A stretch of 45,074 nucleotides of DNA, taken from contig JAANXA010000004.1 in assembly GCA_018263505.1 (NCBI GenBank), positions 1-45,074 of the forward strand, given 5' to 3'. The stretch is from Candidatus Nitrosopumilus sp. GTDB lineage: Archaea; Thermoproteota; Nitrososphaeria; Nitrososphaerales; Nitrosopumilaceae. Positions within the stretch are counted from its first letter, which is position 1; each line of letters begins with the position of its first letter. A model generated the notes under the pieces. The model was not told the DNA's origin, did no database searches, and worked only from the letters and a program-made list of their open reading frames with translations. A program made the translations under genes and the position numbers. Shown one piece after another: positions 26,882 through 36,010 of the stretch.

Positions 26882-27925
26882 TCATGTTTTTTTCAACGTT
26901 TTTTCTATGTTCATGTTTAATACTATTTCTGCAATATCTGTAGCATATTCCGAAACTCTTCTGATATTTTCAGTCATTCTTCTAATTCTATAAACCTCTT
27001 CTTCATTCTTTAGTGATTTTGATGCATCTCTAATTTTTCTTTCATATTTTACTATACTATCTGCCTTCTCAATGATATTTTCAGCTTCGACATAATCTTC
27101 TTTGAATAGTGCTAGACTTGCATCATCTAATAATGAAAGACTAAACTCGTTCATATTTTCAATTTTATCAATTATTTCTTTTTTAATTGATTTTTTGTAT
27201 TCTAAAACATCTTTTGCAATAAAGGCTGCATGATCTCCTACTCTTTCTATATTTTTTACTACTAATCTATACCCCAAACAATTTCTGGGATTTCTAAATC
27301 CCATCTCTTTTAGAATATGTTTATTCTGAATTGCTATTTTTAATTGGCGTATAATATAAAATCCAAATCTATCAACCTCATCATCTGTATTAATAACCTC
27401 TTGAGCTAATTCTACATTATTTTCTTTTGTTGCTAAAATTGCATCACTAGACATGGATTTAGCTAAATGAAGCATTCGTTTGAATGCCCCATCAACTGAC
27501 AGTTCTAATAAATTCACAAGAACTTGAATTGTAATACCGTTTGTTGAATCTGAAATTATTTCAGATCCCATTAGCATTCGTTTGACTGCTTCTTTTACTG
27601 TATTTCTTTGAGTTGGGACGAGTCTACCATTTTTGGGTTTAACATTAATTGTTTTGTATCCTAAAAAATACAACGAAATTAATTTTCTTACAATTGATGA
27701 TGCTTTTTCTTCTGAATTGATTTCAATTATGGCTTCTTCATTTTTATTATTTCGTGATTCTAATTTTGGTGGGAAAAGTTCTAACGTCGATGAATCTTTT
27801 CTAACCATTCTGATATGGTCACCTTGTTTTAGACCAAGTTCTATGATCCATTGTTTAGGTAGAGAAATTATGTATGATGATTTTCCAGTAAACTGTATTT
27901 TTCTTGTTTCTTCTTTTTCTTCCAT
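26882..27925 (-). CDS. PhoU-domain protein with N-terminal AbrB/SpoVT-like DNA-binding domain
   Basis: KIQFTGKSSYIISLPKQWIIELGLKQGDHIRMVRK (AbrB-like) followed by helical PhoU repeats with ERVGDHAAFIAKDVLEY and RRVSEYATDIAEIVLN. Confidence 0.88.
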   Translation of the reverse strand: MEEKEETRKIQFTGKSSYIISLPKQWIIELGLKQGDHIRMVRKDSSTLELFPPKLESRNNKNEEAIIEINSEEKASSIVRKLISLYFLGYKTINVKPKNGRLVPTQRNTVKEAVKRMLMGSEIISDSTNGITIQVLVNLLELSVDGAFKRMLHLAKSMSSDAILATKENNVELAQEVINTDDEVDRFGFYIIRQLKIAIQNKHILKEMGFRNPRNCLGYRLVVKNIERVGDHAAFIAKDVLEYKKSIKKEIIDKIENMNEFSLSLLDDASLALFKEDYVEAENIIEKADSIVKYERKIRDASKSLKNEEEVYRIRRMTENIRRVSEYATDIAEIVLNMNIEKTLKKT

Positions 27926-28015
27926 GATCTAAAGATAAAAATGTTATCTATATAGTTTAAGATCTATAATATGGTTTTACATTCAACTAATATTTAGAAA
28001 AATTTTTACAATGTT

Positions 28016-28483
28016 GTGGATCAAATTTTAAAGCTTGAACATTCACTTGATGCATTATTTGGAAATGGTGTTTCAAAATATTTACCCAAAGACATTGAAA
28101 TTATTTTTTCTAGAAAAACTGGAAGAATTCGAACTGTTTATCATAATGACAAGATTCTTTGTACTTTAAGAATTGATGGTGGATTAGCTATTAGCACACA
28201 TTTTGCTCAGATTCTACTAAAAAGTAAATCCTTTAAAGAAAATTGCATTGAAGTAAATTCTGATGCTGCACCATTTGTGATGGAGGGAAGATCTGTATTT
28301 TGTAAACATGTAACAAAATGTGGAAAAAAAGTAAGGATTTCTGCTGATACGCCAATTTTATTCAAAAATAAGGTAATTGCAGTTGGTAGAGCTGTTTTAT
28401 CCTCTGAAATGATCTCTGATTTCAATCAAGGTGTGGCTGTAAAGGTTAGAGATAGTTTAAAAAGTCGTAACGAGGAAAAATAA
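28016..28483 (+). CDS. PUA domain-containing protein
   Basis: VNSDAAPFVMEGRSVFCKHVTKCGKKVRISADTPILFKNKVIAVGRAVLSSEMI. Confidence 0.85.
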   Translation: MDQILKLEHSLDALFGNGVSKYLPKDIEIIFSRKTGRIRTVYHNDKILCTLRIDGGLAISTHFAQILLKSKSFKENCIEVNSDAAPFVMEGRSVFCKHVTKCGKKVRISADTPILFKNKVIAVGRAVLSSEMISDFNQGVAVKVRDSLKSRNEEK

Positions 28484-28487
28484 TCAC

Positions 28488-28829
28488 ATGATGCGTGGAG
28501 GAAATCGCGAAATGCGAAGAATGATGGATAAGATGGGACTTGATATGAATGAACTTTCTAATGTTCAAGAGGTAATTATTAAGACTGATAAAAAAGAGAT
28601 CATTATTGCTAAACCTTCTGTTACAGAAATGAAAGCAAAAGACAATTCAATTTTTACTGTAACTGCTGACAGTTATGAGGAAAAAGAACTGGAAGTTCCA
28701 ATATTTTCAGAAGAAGATATTCAATTAGTTAGTTTACAGTCTGGCGTTGATGAAGAAAAGGCAAGAATTGCTTTAGAGGAAGCAAAAGGCGATCTAGCCA
28801 AAGCAATTTTGAATCTCACTTCTGCATAA
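28488..28829 (+). CDS. nac: nascent polypeptide-associated complex protein (NAC) with UBA domain
   Basis: MRRMMDKMGLDMNELSNVQEVIIKTDKKEIIIAKPSVTEMKAK...DIQLVSLQSGVDEEKARIALEEAKGDLAKAILNLT. Confidence 0.93.
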   Translation: MMRGGNREMRRMMDKMGLDMNELSNVQEVIIKTDKKEIIIAKPSVTEMKAKDNSIFTVTADSYEEKELEVPIFSEEDIQLVSLQSGVDEEKARIALEEAKGDLAKAILNLTSA

Positions 28830-28912
28830 TTTACTGATTTTTTGAATTTTGTGCCTAAAAAACAACTGTGAATGAATGATTTAAGTAATGGATTCATTGG
28901 ATTTTTAGTATA

Positions 28913-29248
28913 ATGAGTAATATGGCTGAATCTAAAGTAACTGGAATTATCAAGTCTTTGAATGCTTTGGAAGATGATTTAGACTCCTTAAATGGAAAGT
29001 CTGGAGATATGAAAAAACAACTTGCAGTAAAGGCTCAGACAGAAATTGATACTTTGTTGGAAAAAACTCGAGAAATGGCTACAAAAGAAGCAGAAGTTAT
29101 TATTACTGCATCTAAAGAAAAAGCAACTACAGAATCTGCAAAAATAGTTCAAGAAGGAGATGCAAAATTATCTGAAATTCAATCAAAAATCGATGCTAAT
29201 TTTGATGATGCAGTAAAGCATGTTGTGTCAACTGTTTTGAAAGCATAA
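28913..29248 (+). CDS. A-type ATP synthase subunit H-like coiled-coil protein
   Basis: Alanine/glutamate-rich coiled coil with EIDTLLEKTREMATKEAEVIITASKEKATTESAKIVQEG. Confidence 0.6.
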   Translation: MSNMAESKVTGIIKSLNALEDDLDSLNGKSGDMKKQLAVKAQTEIDTLLEKTREMATKEAEVIITASKEKATTESAKIVQEGDAKLSEIQSKIDANFDDAVKHVVSTVLKA

Positions 29249-29368
29249 TTCTAAATTATATTTTTAATTTCAAGAAGTATAGATCCTTTACAAAAATCTA
29301 AAATTGGTGTTGCTACAACTTATGGTAAACATTACTATAGATTTTCAACCTATCTTAATACTCTAAAA

Positions 29369-29932
29369 TTGCCTTTTGATTCTATTCTCCCTGATGAAAT
29401 TTTAAAATATTCTGGAAATCTTATTCTTACTACTAGAAAGGAATCCCCTAAAAAATGTGAAATTCCCATTCTTTGTGAAGATATTTTAGAATATCATCCT
29501 ACTGTTCTTAGAGGTTTAATGATGCAAAAGTTGGATTTGAATTATGAGGAAGAATTTTTGATTTTAGGAATAGATCCTGGACAAAGAATTGGATTATCCA
29601 TTTTTTATTACGGAAAAGAAATTGAAAATTCATTTTATTCATCTACTGAAAAATTAGTTTTTCATATAATTGGAATTTTAAGTGGATTAAGGGCTAAAAG
29701 AAAAATTGTAAAAATTGGAAATGGACATATGAAAATTGCAAAACAAATTGTTTCGATGTTAAATCTAAATTTTTGTTCCTCATTTGAAATTGAATTTGTT
29801 GATGAAAGAAAAACTAGTTTGAAAATTAAAAATTTTAATCAAAGAGGAAAACGTGATATGCTTTCTGCAAAGTATATCTCTCAAAGAAATGGCCATAGAT
29901 ATTCGATTCTTCCATTATCGATAGTAGGTTAA
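29369..29932 (+). CDS. RuvC/RNase H-fold-like protein; true N-terminus probably upstream (open frame from 29255)
   Basis: FLILGIDPGQRIGLSIFYYGK resembles RuvC-type DxG motif; upstream in-frame IDPLQKSKIGVATTYGKHYYRFSTYLNTLK appears coding but lacks ATG/GTG/TTG. Confidence 0.6.
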   Translation: MPFDSILPDEILKYSGNLILTTRKESPKKCEIPILCEDILEYHPTVLRGLMMQKLDLNYEEEFLILGIDPGQRIGLSIFYYGKEIENSFYSSTEKLVFHIIGILSGLRAKRKIVKIGNGHMKIAKQIVSMLNLNFCSSFEIEFVDERKTSLKIKNFNQRGKRDMLSAKYISQRNGHRYSILPLSIVG

Positions 29933-30284
29933 GATTGATCTATTGTAAAAATAATAATTCTTTTTGAAAAAACTTGTAATTTATCATATTTTCTTTAGTA
30001 ATTTGTCTCCGAGTCACTAAAAAATCTGATTTCACATAATTCTTCTAATTTTTTTCAAAAAAAATGTAATTTTTACTCAAACAACTATAAGTAGATGTAG
30101 CATTTTTTCAAGAAAAACGATTTTCAAACTTTGCATACATATTTATTGAAGAATTTATGTTTTTTTTGAAACATTTCATTTTGATCGATATTATTTATGA
30201 AATAATTTCATATTTTTCATAAATTTTTCATAAATTTCACCGATCCATGCTTATATACTTATGATTTCTATACTAACTACCAAG

Positions 30285-30746
30285 ATGACTTGTAAAGGAA
30301 TTTGTGTAAGATACAAGGCTCAAAAGCCTGTTGGAACCGGAAGATATGCTTCTGGACAACGTCGATGTCAAATTTGCGAAATTTTCATCAAATGGGAAGG
30401 ACTTTGGTGTCCATGCTGTGGATATAGATTGAGAACAAAACCACGTAATCTAAAATATAAAGCAAAATTACGTGCACGAGTTGAAGCTGATTCTATTGAA
30501 GCTCAAGCAGTTGCTGAAAATCAACCAGAAGTTGAAGTAACAATCAAAACTAAAACAAAATCTAAAGCAAAAACTACCAAAGCTAAAACAACTAAATCCA
30601 AATTATCAGCAAAAGGAAAAGAAAAAACAGCATGTCAGTTCTGTGAAAAACTCTTTGTTTATCCAGACAAACATGAAAAAAACTGTAAAAAAAATCCTGA
30701 TATTGATGGTTCCCAAAAAAATGAATCAATAGCAATAAAAGCATAA
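30285..30746 (+). CDS. zinc-ribbon protein with Lys/Thr-rich linker and C-terminal zinc finger
   Basis: MTCKGICVRYKAQKPVGTGRYASGQRRCQICEIFIKWEGLWCPCCGYRLRTKPRN; KTKTKSKAKTTKAKTTKSK; CQFCEKLFVYPDKHEKNC. ORF track start 30261. Confidence 0.8.
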   Translation: MTCKGICVRYKAQKPVGTGRYASGQRRCQICEIFIKWEGLWCPCCGYRLRTKPRNLKYKAKLRARVEADSIEAQAVAENQPEVEVTIKTKTKSKAKTTKAKTTKSKLSAKGKEKTACQFCEKLFVYPDKHEKNCKKNPDIDGSQKNESIAIKA

Positions 30747-30763
30747 GACTTGTTCATAGCTTA

Positions 30764-31105
30764 TTGAACTCTCCAGATGGATTTTTCCATAAAATGGTAC
30801 ATTTGGAGAGCCGAAATTTTTCTTTACAAATTCAAAAATTTGAAAATGGATTTTTTGTATCTGTTTCTGAAGATTCTAATAAAATTGGTTCTATGGTTGT
30901 CTCTTTAGCAACTGGACCTACTCCAATCACAACTACAATAATCCCATCTAGAACTGAGACTTTATTTCTAAAACTTGTTGCTGAAAGAATTAGTACTAGA
31001 ATGAGAGGAATTGCTATAGTCTCAGCTTTTGTTAAAAAAGAATTTGAACCATCTGTTGCAAAAGGATTAATGACTGAGATTATGGAGATGATAGAGAATG
31101 AGTGA
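30764..31105 (+). CDS. conserved hypothetical protein
   Basis: 113-aa ORF overlapping the start of the UbiD-like gene; alternative start ATG 30794. Confidence 0.6.
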   Translation: MNSPDGFFHKMVHLESRNFSLQIQKFENGFFVSVSEDSNKIGSMVVSLATGPTPITTTIIPSRTETLFLKLVAERISTRMRGIAIVSAFVKKEFEPSVAKGLMTEIMEMIENE

Positions 31106-32429
31106 TTTAAGAAATTATATTTCACAAGTTAAAAAGAGTGGAGAACTAAAAACTATTAAAACTAAGGTCACTACAAAATATGAAATTGCAGGTATCACTG
31201 CAAAAGTTGACGGTTCTAATGCAGTTTTATTTGAAAATATCAAAGAAAGTAACTTTAGATTGGTTGCCAATTTGGTTGGAACTAGGAAAAGATTTGCTCT
31301 GGCAGTTGGAGGAACTGAAGATAATATTCACAAAAAAGTAATCACTGCAATTAAAAAATCAAAACGTCCAAAAATTGTTTCTACCGGAAAATTCATGGAA
31401 AATAAATCCAATAATGCATTTTCTATGCCTATTGTGAGACATTTCGAAAAAGAATCTGGCCCATTTATTACATCATCAATTGCTTATGCAAAAAATCCTG
31501 AAACAGGAAAACAAAATTCGTCTTTTCATAGAATGATGCCAATAGACAAAACACATTTTTCAATCAGAATGGTTGAGGGACGTCATTTACATCGATGTTT
31601 TGTTGATGCAAAGGAACATGGAGAAGATTTGAAAATTGCCATTACCGTTGGTGTACATCCAGCAATTTCTATTGCAGGTGCATATCAAGCTGAATGGGGA
31701 AAAGATGAAATCAATATTGCAAATTCTCTTTTAGGTGGAAAACTCACCTTAGCAAAACTTCCTTCTACTGGTTTGAATGTCCCTTCTGGTGCAGAAATTG
31801 TTATGGAAGGAAAAATCCTTCGTGATAAAACTCATCCTGAATGGATGGTAGAAATGCTTCAGACATATGATCATAAAAGAATTCAACCTGTTTTTGAACT
31901 TGAAAATCTTTTCTTTAGAAATAATCCTATTTTCCATGATGTTTTATCTGGATATTCTGAACATAGATTGCTTATGGGGATGCCTATTGAATCAAAACTT
32001 AATGGAGAATTGAAAAGTTCTTTTTCTCAAACTCGTCAGGTTTCTATGACTAATGGTGGATGTAATTGGTTACATGCAGTTGTACAAATTAAAAAAGAAA
32101 ATAGTACTGATCCTAAAAAAATTATCAAAAAAACATTTGATTCACATCGTTCACTAAAACAAGTCACTGTTGTTGATGATGATATTGATCCTAACAATGC
32201 AGAATCTGTTGAATATGCCATGGCTACACGATTCCAAGCTGATAAAGATTTGGTGATAATGAAGAATTTACGTGGTTCTAGTCTTGATCCTTCTAGTGAT
32301 CAAAAAAATTTACAAACTGCAAAAATAGGAATAGATGCAACTAGATCCTTTTCCAAACGTCCTGAAGGATTTGAATTGGCAAAAATTCCAAAAATCGATA
32401 AAATCAAACTAACAAAATATTTCAAATAA
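31098..32429 (+). CDS. UbiD family decarboxylase
   Basis: SFHRMMPIDKTHFSIRMVEGRHLHRCF, VTVGVHPAISIAGAYQ, PSGAEIVMEGKI, DDDIDPNN. Confidence 0.9.
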   Translation: MSDLRNYISQVKKSGELKTIKTKVTTKYEIAGITAKVDGSNAVLFENIKESNFRLVANLVGTRKRFALAVGGTEDNIHKKVITAIKKSKRPKIVSTGKFMENKSNNAFSMPIVRHFEKESGPFITSSIAYAKNPETGKQNSSFHRMMPIDKTHFSIRMVEGRHLHRCFVDAKEHGEDLKIAITVGVHPAISIAGAYQAEWGKDEINIANSLLGGKLTLAKLPSTGLNVPSGAEIVMEGKILRDKTHPEWMVEMLQTYDHKRIQPVFELENLFFRNNPIFHDVLSGYSEHRLLMGMPIESKLNGELKSSFSQTRQVSMTNGGCNWLHAVVQIKKENSTDPKKIIKKTFDSHRSLKQVTVVDDDIDPNNAESVEYAMATRFQADKDLVIMKNLRGSSLDPSSDQKNLQTAKIGIDATRSFSKRPEGFELAKIPKIDKIKLTKYFK

Positions 32430-32457
32430 TCAAAATCAACTGCTTAAATTAAATTGG

Positions 32458-32976
32458 ATGAATTATGTATTTCTAAACAGACTAAAAATGTCCTTAGACA
32501 ATTCAAAAATTCCTGAAAAAAGTCCCTCTGAATCACATGCCGAAGTAATTGTCCGAATGTTCCCTTCTGATGCAAATCCAGCAGGAAATGTGTTTGGTGG
32601 TGAAATTTTAAAACATATTGATATGGTTGCAGGAATTGTTGCACAAAGACATGCTCAATCTAATGCTGTTACAGTATGTATGGATAGTGTGAATTTTCTC
32701 AAACCTGTGTTTGTAGGGAATGTTCTTACATTAAATGCTAGAATTAATTATGTTCATAATTCGTCTATGGAAATTGAAGTTAAAGCAGAAGCTGAAGATA
32801 TCTTAACTGGAATAAGAACTGTAACTGGAACTGCTTTTGTTACTTTTGTAGCTCTTGATGAAAATGGAAAGCCTTCACGTGTTGCAAACTTGTCTCTTAA
32901 AACTGATGATGACAGGATCAAATTCAGTGAGGGGAAAATACGAATGGAAAAAAGATTGAAAAACAGACAAAAATAA
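32458..32976 (+). CDS. acyl-CoA thioesterase (hotdog fold)
   Basis: VRMFPSDANPAGNVFGGEILKHIDMVAGIVAQRHAQSNAVTVCMDSVNFLKPVFVGNVL. Confidence 0.9.
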   Translation: MNYVFLNRLKMSLDNSKIPEKSPSESHAEVIVRMFPSDANPAGNVFGGEILKHIDMVAGIVAQRHAQSNAVTVCMDSVNFLKPVFVGNVLTLNARINYVHNSSMEIEVKAEAEDILTGIRTVTGTAFVTFVALDENGKPSRVANLSLKTDDDRIKFSEGKIRMEKRLKNRQK

Positions 32977-33029
32977 TGTTCTAATTTTTAATAGATCCCT
33001 TTAAGAATAATGAATATTGACTTTAATCA

Positions 33030-33443
33030 ATGTCTGAAGAACAAAAAAGCCATGAATGGGATTCATTATGGGAAGAATATACTAAATCACTAGAAAACTG
33101 GAAATCTCTTTTCGACCAAATTCAAAATTCTAATAATGAGATGCAAGATAAATTTAATCAAATTTGGGAAAAAGCAGCCGGGGAATCTAGTAATGACACT
33201 CTAAAATTATTTGGAGAAAATTGGCAAAAAGCTATGACTGATGCAGGAATGAATTATTTTAAAGACTTTGGTACAAATTGGCAAAAAGCTCTTAATGACA
33301 CCAATGCTTCAACGTTTAAACAATTTATTGAAAATTGGCACAAATCTCTTAGCACATCTGGTTTAGAACAAATGAATACCTACGGTGAAATGATGAAAAA
33401 ATTTACTGAAACATGGAATTCTATGTGGCCTAAACAACAATAG
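33030..33443 (+). CDS. Trp-rich helical repeat protein, phasin/PhaE-like
   Basis: Repeats FGENWQKAMTDAG / FGTNWQKALNDTN / FIENWHKSLSTSG with about 19-residue spacing. Confidence 0.55.
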   Translation: MSEEQKSHEWDSLWEEYTKSLENWKSLFDQIQNSNNEMQDKFNQIWEKAAGESSNDTLKLFGENWQKAMTDAGMNYFKDFGTNWQKALNDTNASTFKQFIENWHKSLSTSGLEQMNTYGEMMKKFTETWNSMWPKQQ

Positions 33444-33503
33444 TTTTTTTGAATATTATTTATTTTATATTAAAAAATCTGTTATCCCACATTTTTAATT
33501 CAT

Positions 33504-34184
33504 TTATTTCCATGCTGTAAGTTCTTTAATTTTCTCTCTTACATCTTCAATTAATCGCTTCATCACTGTGATGTAGATTTCAGATATGTAAACAATTTCG
33601 ACGTATTTGTGATTATCTATATCTAAAAATGCTGATGCAACTATTTGTTTGTCATTTACTTTTGGCTCATTTTTCATTTTTCTTTTTTGATTCATAATTT
33701 CTAGAAATGTGGGCAATTGTCTCTTTATCTCAACTGTTATTTCTTCTTTTGAGCGTAATTTTTTATTGCTTAAATCAACATTGATTTGTTGATTTATGTC
33801 ATCTTTGTATCTGTTTGATGCTCTAATCATAATTTTGATTTCAGGCATTTTTTGATTTTTTTTAGATTGACAAATTTTTCTCATCATATTTGGAAATGGA
33901 TTTTGATGTTCTTGTAAAAATTTTTTAATATACCATTTTGAAAATTCTATTGCTTTTGAATCCATTTTTGTTTTTGCACTATCCGTAAATTTTTCATATG
34001 TAATTTTTTCTGAAATGAATAAACCAAAATCTCTATTTGCTTCTTCAAAAATTAAATTAAATATTTTCTCGATTGAATTAATATATTTTGTAAAAAAATA
34101 ATTTACGTAAAATGGATCTGGATCATATTGTTTGATTTGTTTTAAATAAATCTCACAATTCTCAATTTCTTTTTCAACATCCAT
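33504..34184 (-). CDS. hypothetical protein
   Basis: 226-aa ORF with ATG; basic, helical. Confidence 0.55.
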   Translation of the reverse strand: MDVEKEIENCEIYLKQIKQYDPDPFYVNYFFTKYINSIEKIFNLIFEEANRDFGLFISEKITYEKFTDSAKTKMDSKAIEFSKWYIKKFLQEHQNPFPNMMRKICQSKKNQKMPEIKIMIRASNRYKDDINQQINVDLSNKKLRSKEEITVEIKRQLPTFLEIMNQKRKMKNEPKVNDKQIVASAFLDIDNHKYVEIVYISEIYITVMKRLIEDVREKIKELTAWK

Positions 34185-34197
34185 TAGTTTTTCCAGA

Positions 34198-34563
34198 TTA
34201 AGTTATGTCATATTTTGATTGTTTCTTTAAATTTTTTGCCAAATCTTTGAAAATTTCATTTACGCTTACATCTACTAAATTTATGGTGGCATTTTCTTTG
34301 ACTATTTGCTTTTCAAATTTTTCTTTTAATGCAAAAGATACTGATGACCAATGGAGAATTCCTTTTAACTGTTCTTCAATAGTTGCATTAGTTGTTGGAA
34401 AAGTTGCTGGTGAAAAAACAATTCCATTTGTCCATTGCATTGTAGGAATACCTCCACCAGAAGATTTAGTACTAAATGCTATTTGTTTTACCCAATCTTC
34501 AAATTGATACTCAATAATTTCATGAATAATCAGTTTTTTCCACGGCTCTACAGATATTTCCAT
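34198..34563 (-). CDS. hypothetical protein
   Basis: 121-aa ORF with ATG, 13 nt upstream of the previous minus-strand gene, probably co-transcribed. Confidence 0.5.
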   Translation of the reverse strand: MEISVEPWKKLIIHEIIEYQFEDWVKQIAFSTKSSGGGIPTMQWTNGIVFSPATFPTTNATIEEQLKGILHWSSVSFALKEKFEKQIVKENATINLVDVSVNEIFKDLAKNLKKQSKYDIT

Positions 34564-34678
34564 CCATTTTGATTTTCTTAAACCAATTATAATCTTATTT
34601 TTATAAATATGCTAAAAATTTGTTTTTTTGAAATTATCCGATTGCTTATTTATTAGAAAACAATCACTATTTTCTATA

Positions 34679-35986
34679 ATGAATAAATGGGCTGATTACT
34701 TAATCTCTGAAGTAAGTTATGATTCTGATCATTTGATCTTACTTGCACTTAGACATAAAGAAACAAAAGATGGAATAACTAAAGGAAAACCTGTTGATCG
34801 TTTAACAATTTCTTCAGATATCAAAAATGGATCTGTTTACATTACAATCTATAATCTAACAAAATCTTGGAAAAGAGGAGAAAAAATCAAAACTTTTTCA
34901 ATTGATGGTACTCCTTATCTCAGAATTGATGAAAATAAAGATAAATTAGATTTTCTTGGCGATTTACCTCCTTTGCAAATAATCAAACCCGAATCAATTC
35001 AAGAATCAGAATTTCCATCTGATAATGAATTTTCTACAGAACAGTTATCTCAAATAGATGACTTGGAAAAACAAATTAAAAAATTAGAAGATACATTACC
35101 CTCTCAAACTCCCCAAAAAGTTATTTTTAACGATAATGAATTTTCTACAGAACAACTATCTCAAATATCTGATTTGAAAAAACAAATTCAGGAATTAGAA
35201 TCAACACCAGAACCATCCAGTCCTAGAGGTTCATTACCAAAAGAATCCTCAGAAGAACTTTCCCAGGAATTAGAATCAACACCAGAATCAGAACCTGAAG
35301 AAGCTACTCCAGAACAATTAGCTAGACTAGAACAATTAGAAAAACAAATTCAGGAATTAGAATCAACACCAGAACCATCCAGTCCTAGAGGTTCATTACC
35401 AAAAGAATCCTCAGAAGAACTTTCCCAGGAATTAGAATCAACACCAGAATCAGAACCTGAACAACTTTCACAAGTAAATGATTTGGAAAAACAAATTGAT
35501 GAGTTGGAAGATGTGTTATCTGTTCAGCGCTTGCCTGACACTCCTATTGAAGAAGATCCTACTCCTGAACAACTTTCACAAGTAAATGATTTGGAAAAAC
35601 AAATTGATGAGTTGGAAAATGTATTATTTACCCAATTAAATACATCTTCACAAGATCCTCCAACTTCTGAACAATTAACTAGAATTAAAGAATCAGAAAA
35701 TGAAATTGAAAAATTAGAATCTATTGATATTGAACATGAAATCATTGATACATTAGCAAAACAGAATAAGAAACTTGATGACATTGAAAAAAATCTTCAC
35801 ATTCCTTTAGAAACCAAAAAAATCGAATCTACTAATCCTATGGAAGCGTACTGTGTAAAATGTAAAATCAAAAGAGAAATCAAAAATCCTGAAGAAATAA
35901 TTATGAAAAATGGAAGAAATGCTGTAAGAGGATTTTGTATTGTTTGCAACTGTAAAATTTTTCGAATTGGTAAAATAAAAAAATAA
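34679..35986 (+). CDS. DUF3892-like N-domain + coiled-coil repeat region + DUF5679-like C-terminal zinc domain
   Basis: NKWADYLISEVSYDSDHLILLALRHK...GKPVDRLTISSDIKNGSVYITIYN..WKRGEKIKTFSIDGTPYLRIDENKDKLDFLGDLP; C-term MEAYCVKCKIKREIKNPEEIIMKNGRNAVRGFCIVCNCKIFRIGK. ORF track start 34628 trimmed to ATG 34679. Confidence 0.75.
   Translation: MNKWADYLISEVSYDSDHLILLALRHKETKDGITKGKPVDRLTISSDIKNGSVYITIYNLTKSWKRGEKIKTFSIDGTPYLRIDENKDKLDFLGDLPPLQIIKPESIQESEFPSDNEFSTEQLSQIDDLEKQIKKLEDTLPSQTPQKVIFNDNEFSTEQLSQISDLKKQIQELESTPEPSSPRGSLPKESSEELSQELESTPESEPEEATPEQLARLEQLEKQIQELESTPEPSSPRGSLPKESSEELSQELESTPESEPEQLSQVNDLEKQIDELEDVLSVQRLPDTPIEEDPTPEQLSQVNDLEKQIDELENVLFTQLNTSSQDPPTSEQLTRIKESENEIEKLESIDIEHEIIDTLAKQNKKLDDIEKNLHIPLETKKIESTNPMEAYCVKCKIKREIKNPEEIIMKNGRNAVRGFCIVCNCKIFRIGKIKK
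35178..35461 (+). repeat. direct repeat, 122 bp identical, 162-bp period (35178-35299 and 35340-35461)
   Basis: AAAACAAATTCAGGAATTAGAATCAACACCAGAACC...GAATCAGAACCTGAA identical in both copies. Confidence 0.95.
35461..35612 (+). repeat. direct repeat with 108-bp period (35461 and 35569 copies of ACAACTTTCACAAGTAAATGATTTGGAAAAACAAATTGATGAGTTGGAA)
   Basis: Read directly, within the same coding region. Confidence 0.9.
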
Positions 35987-36010
35987 TTTGATCTTTTTAA
36001 TTTAAAAATA

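Noticed and set aside
35178-35612. Possible CRISPR or mobile repeat
   Set aside because: Repeats are in frame within one coding region, with multiples of 54 nt; best explained as protein repeat expansion.
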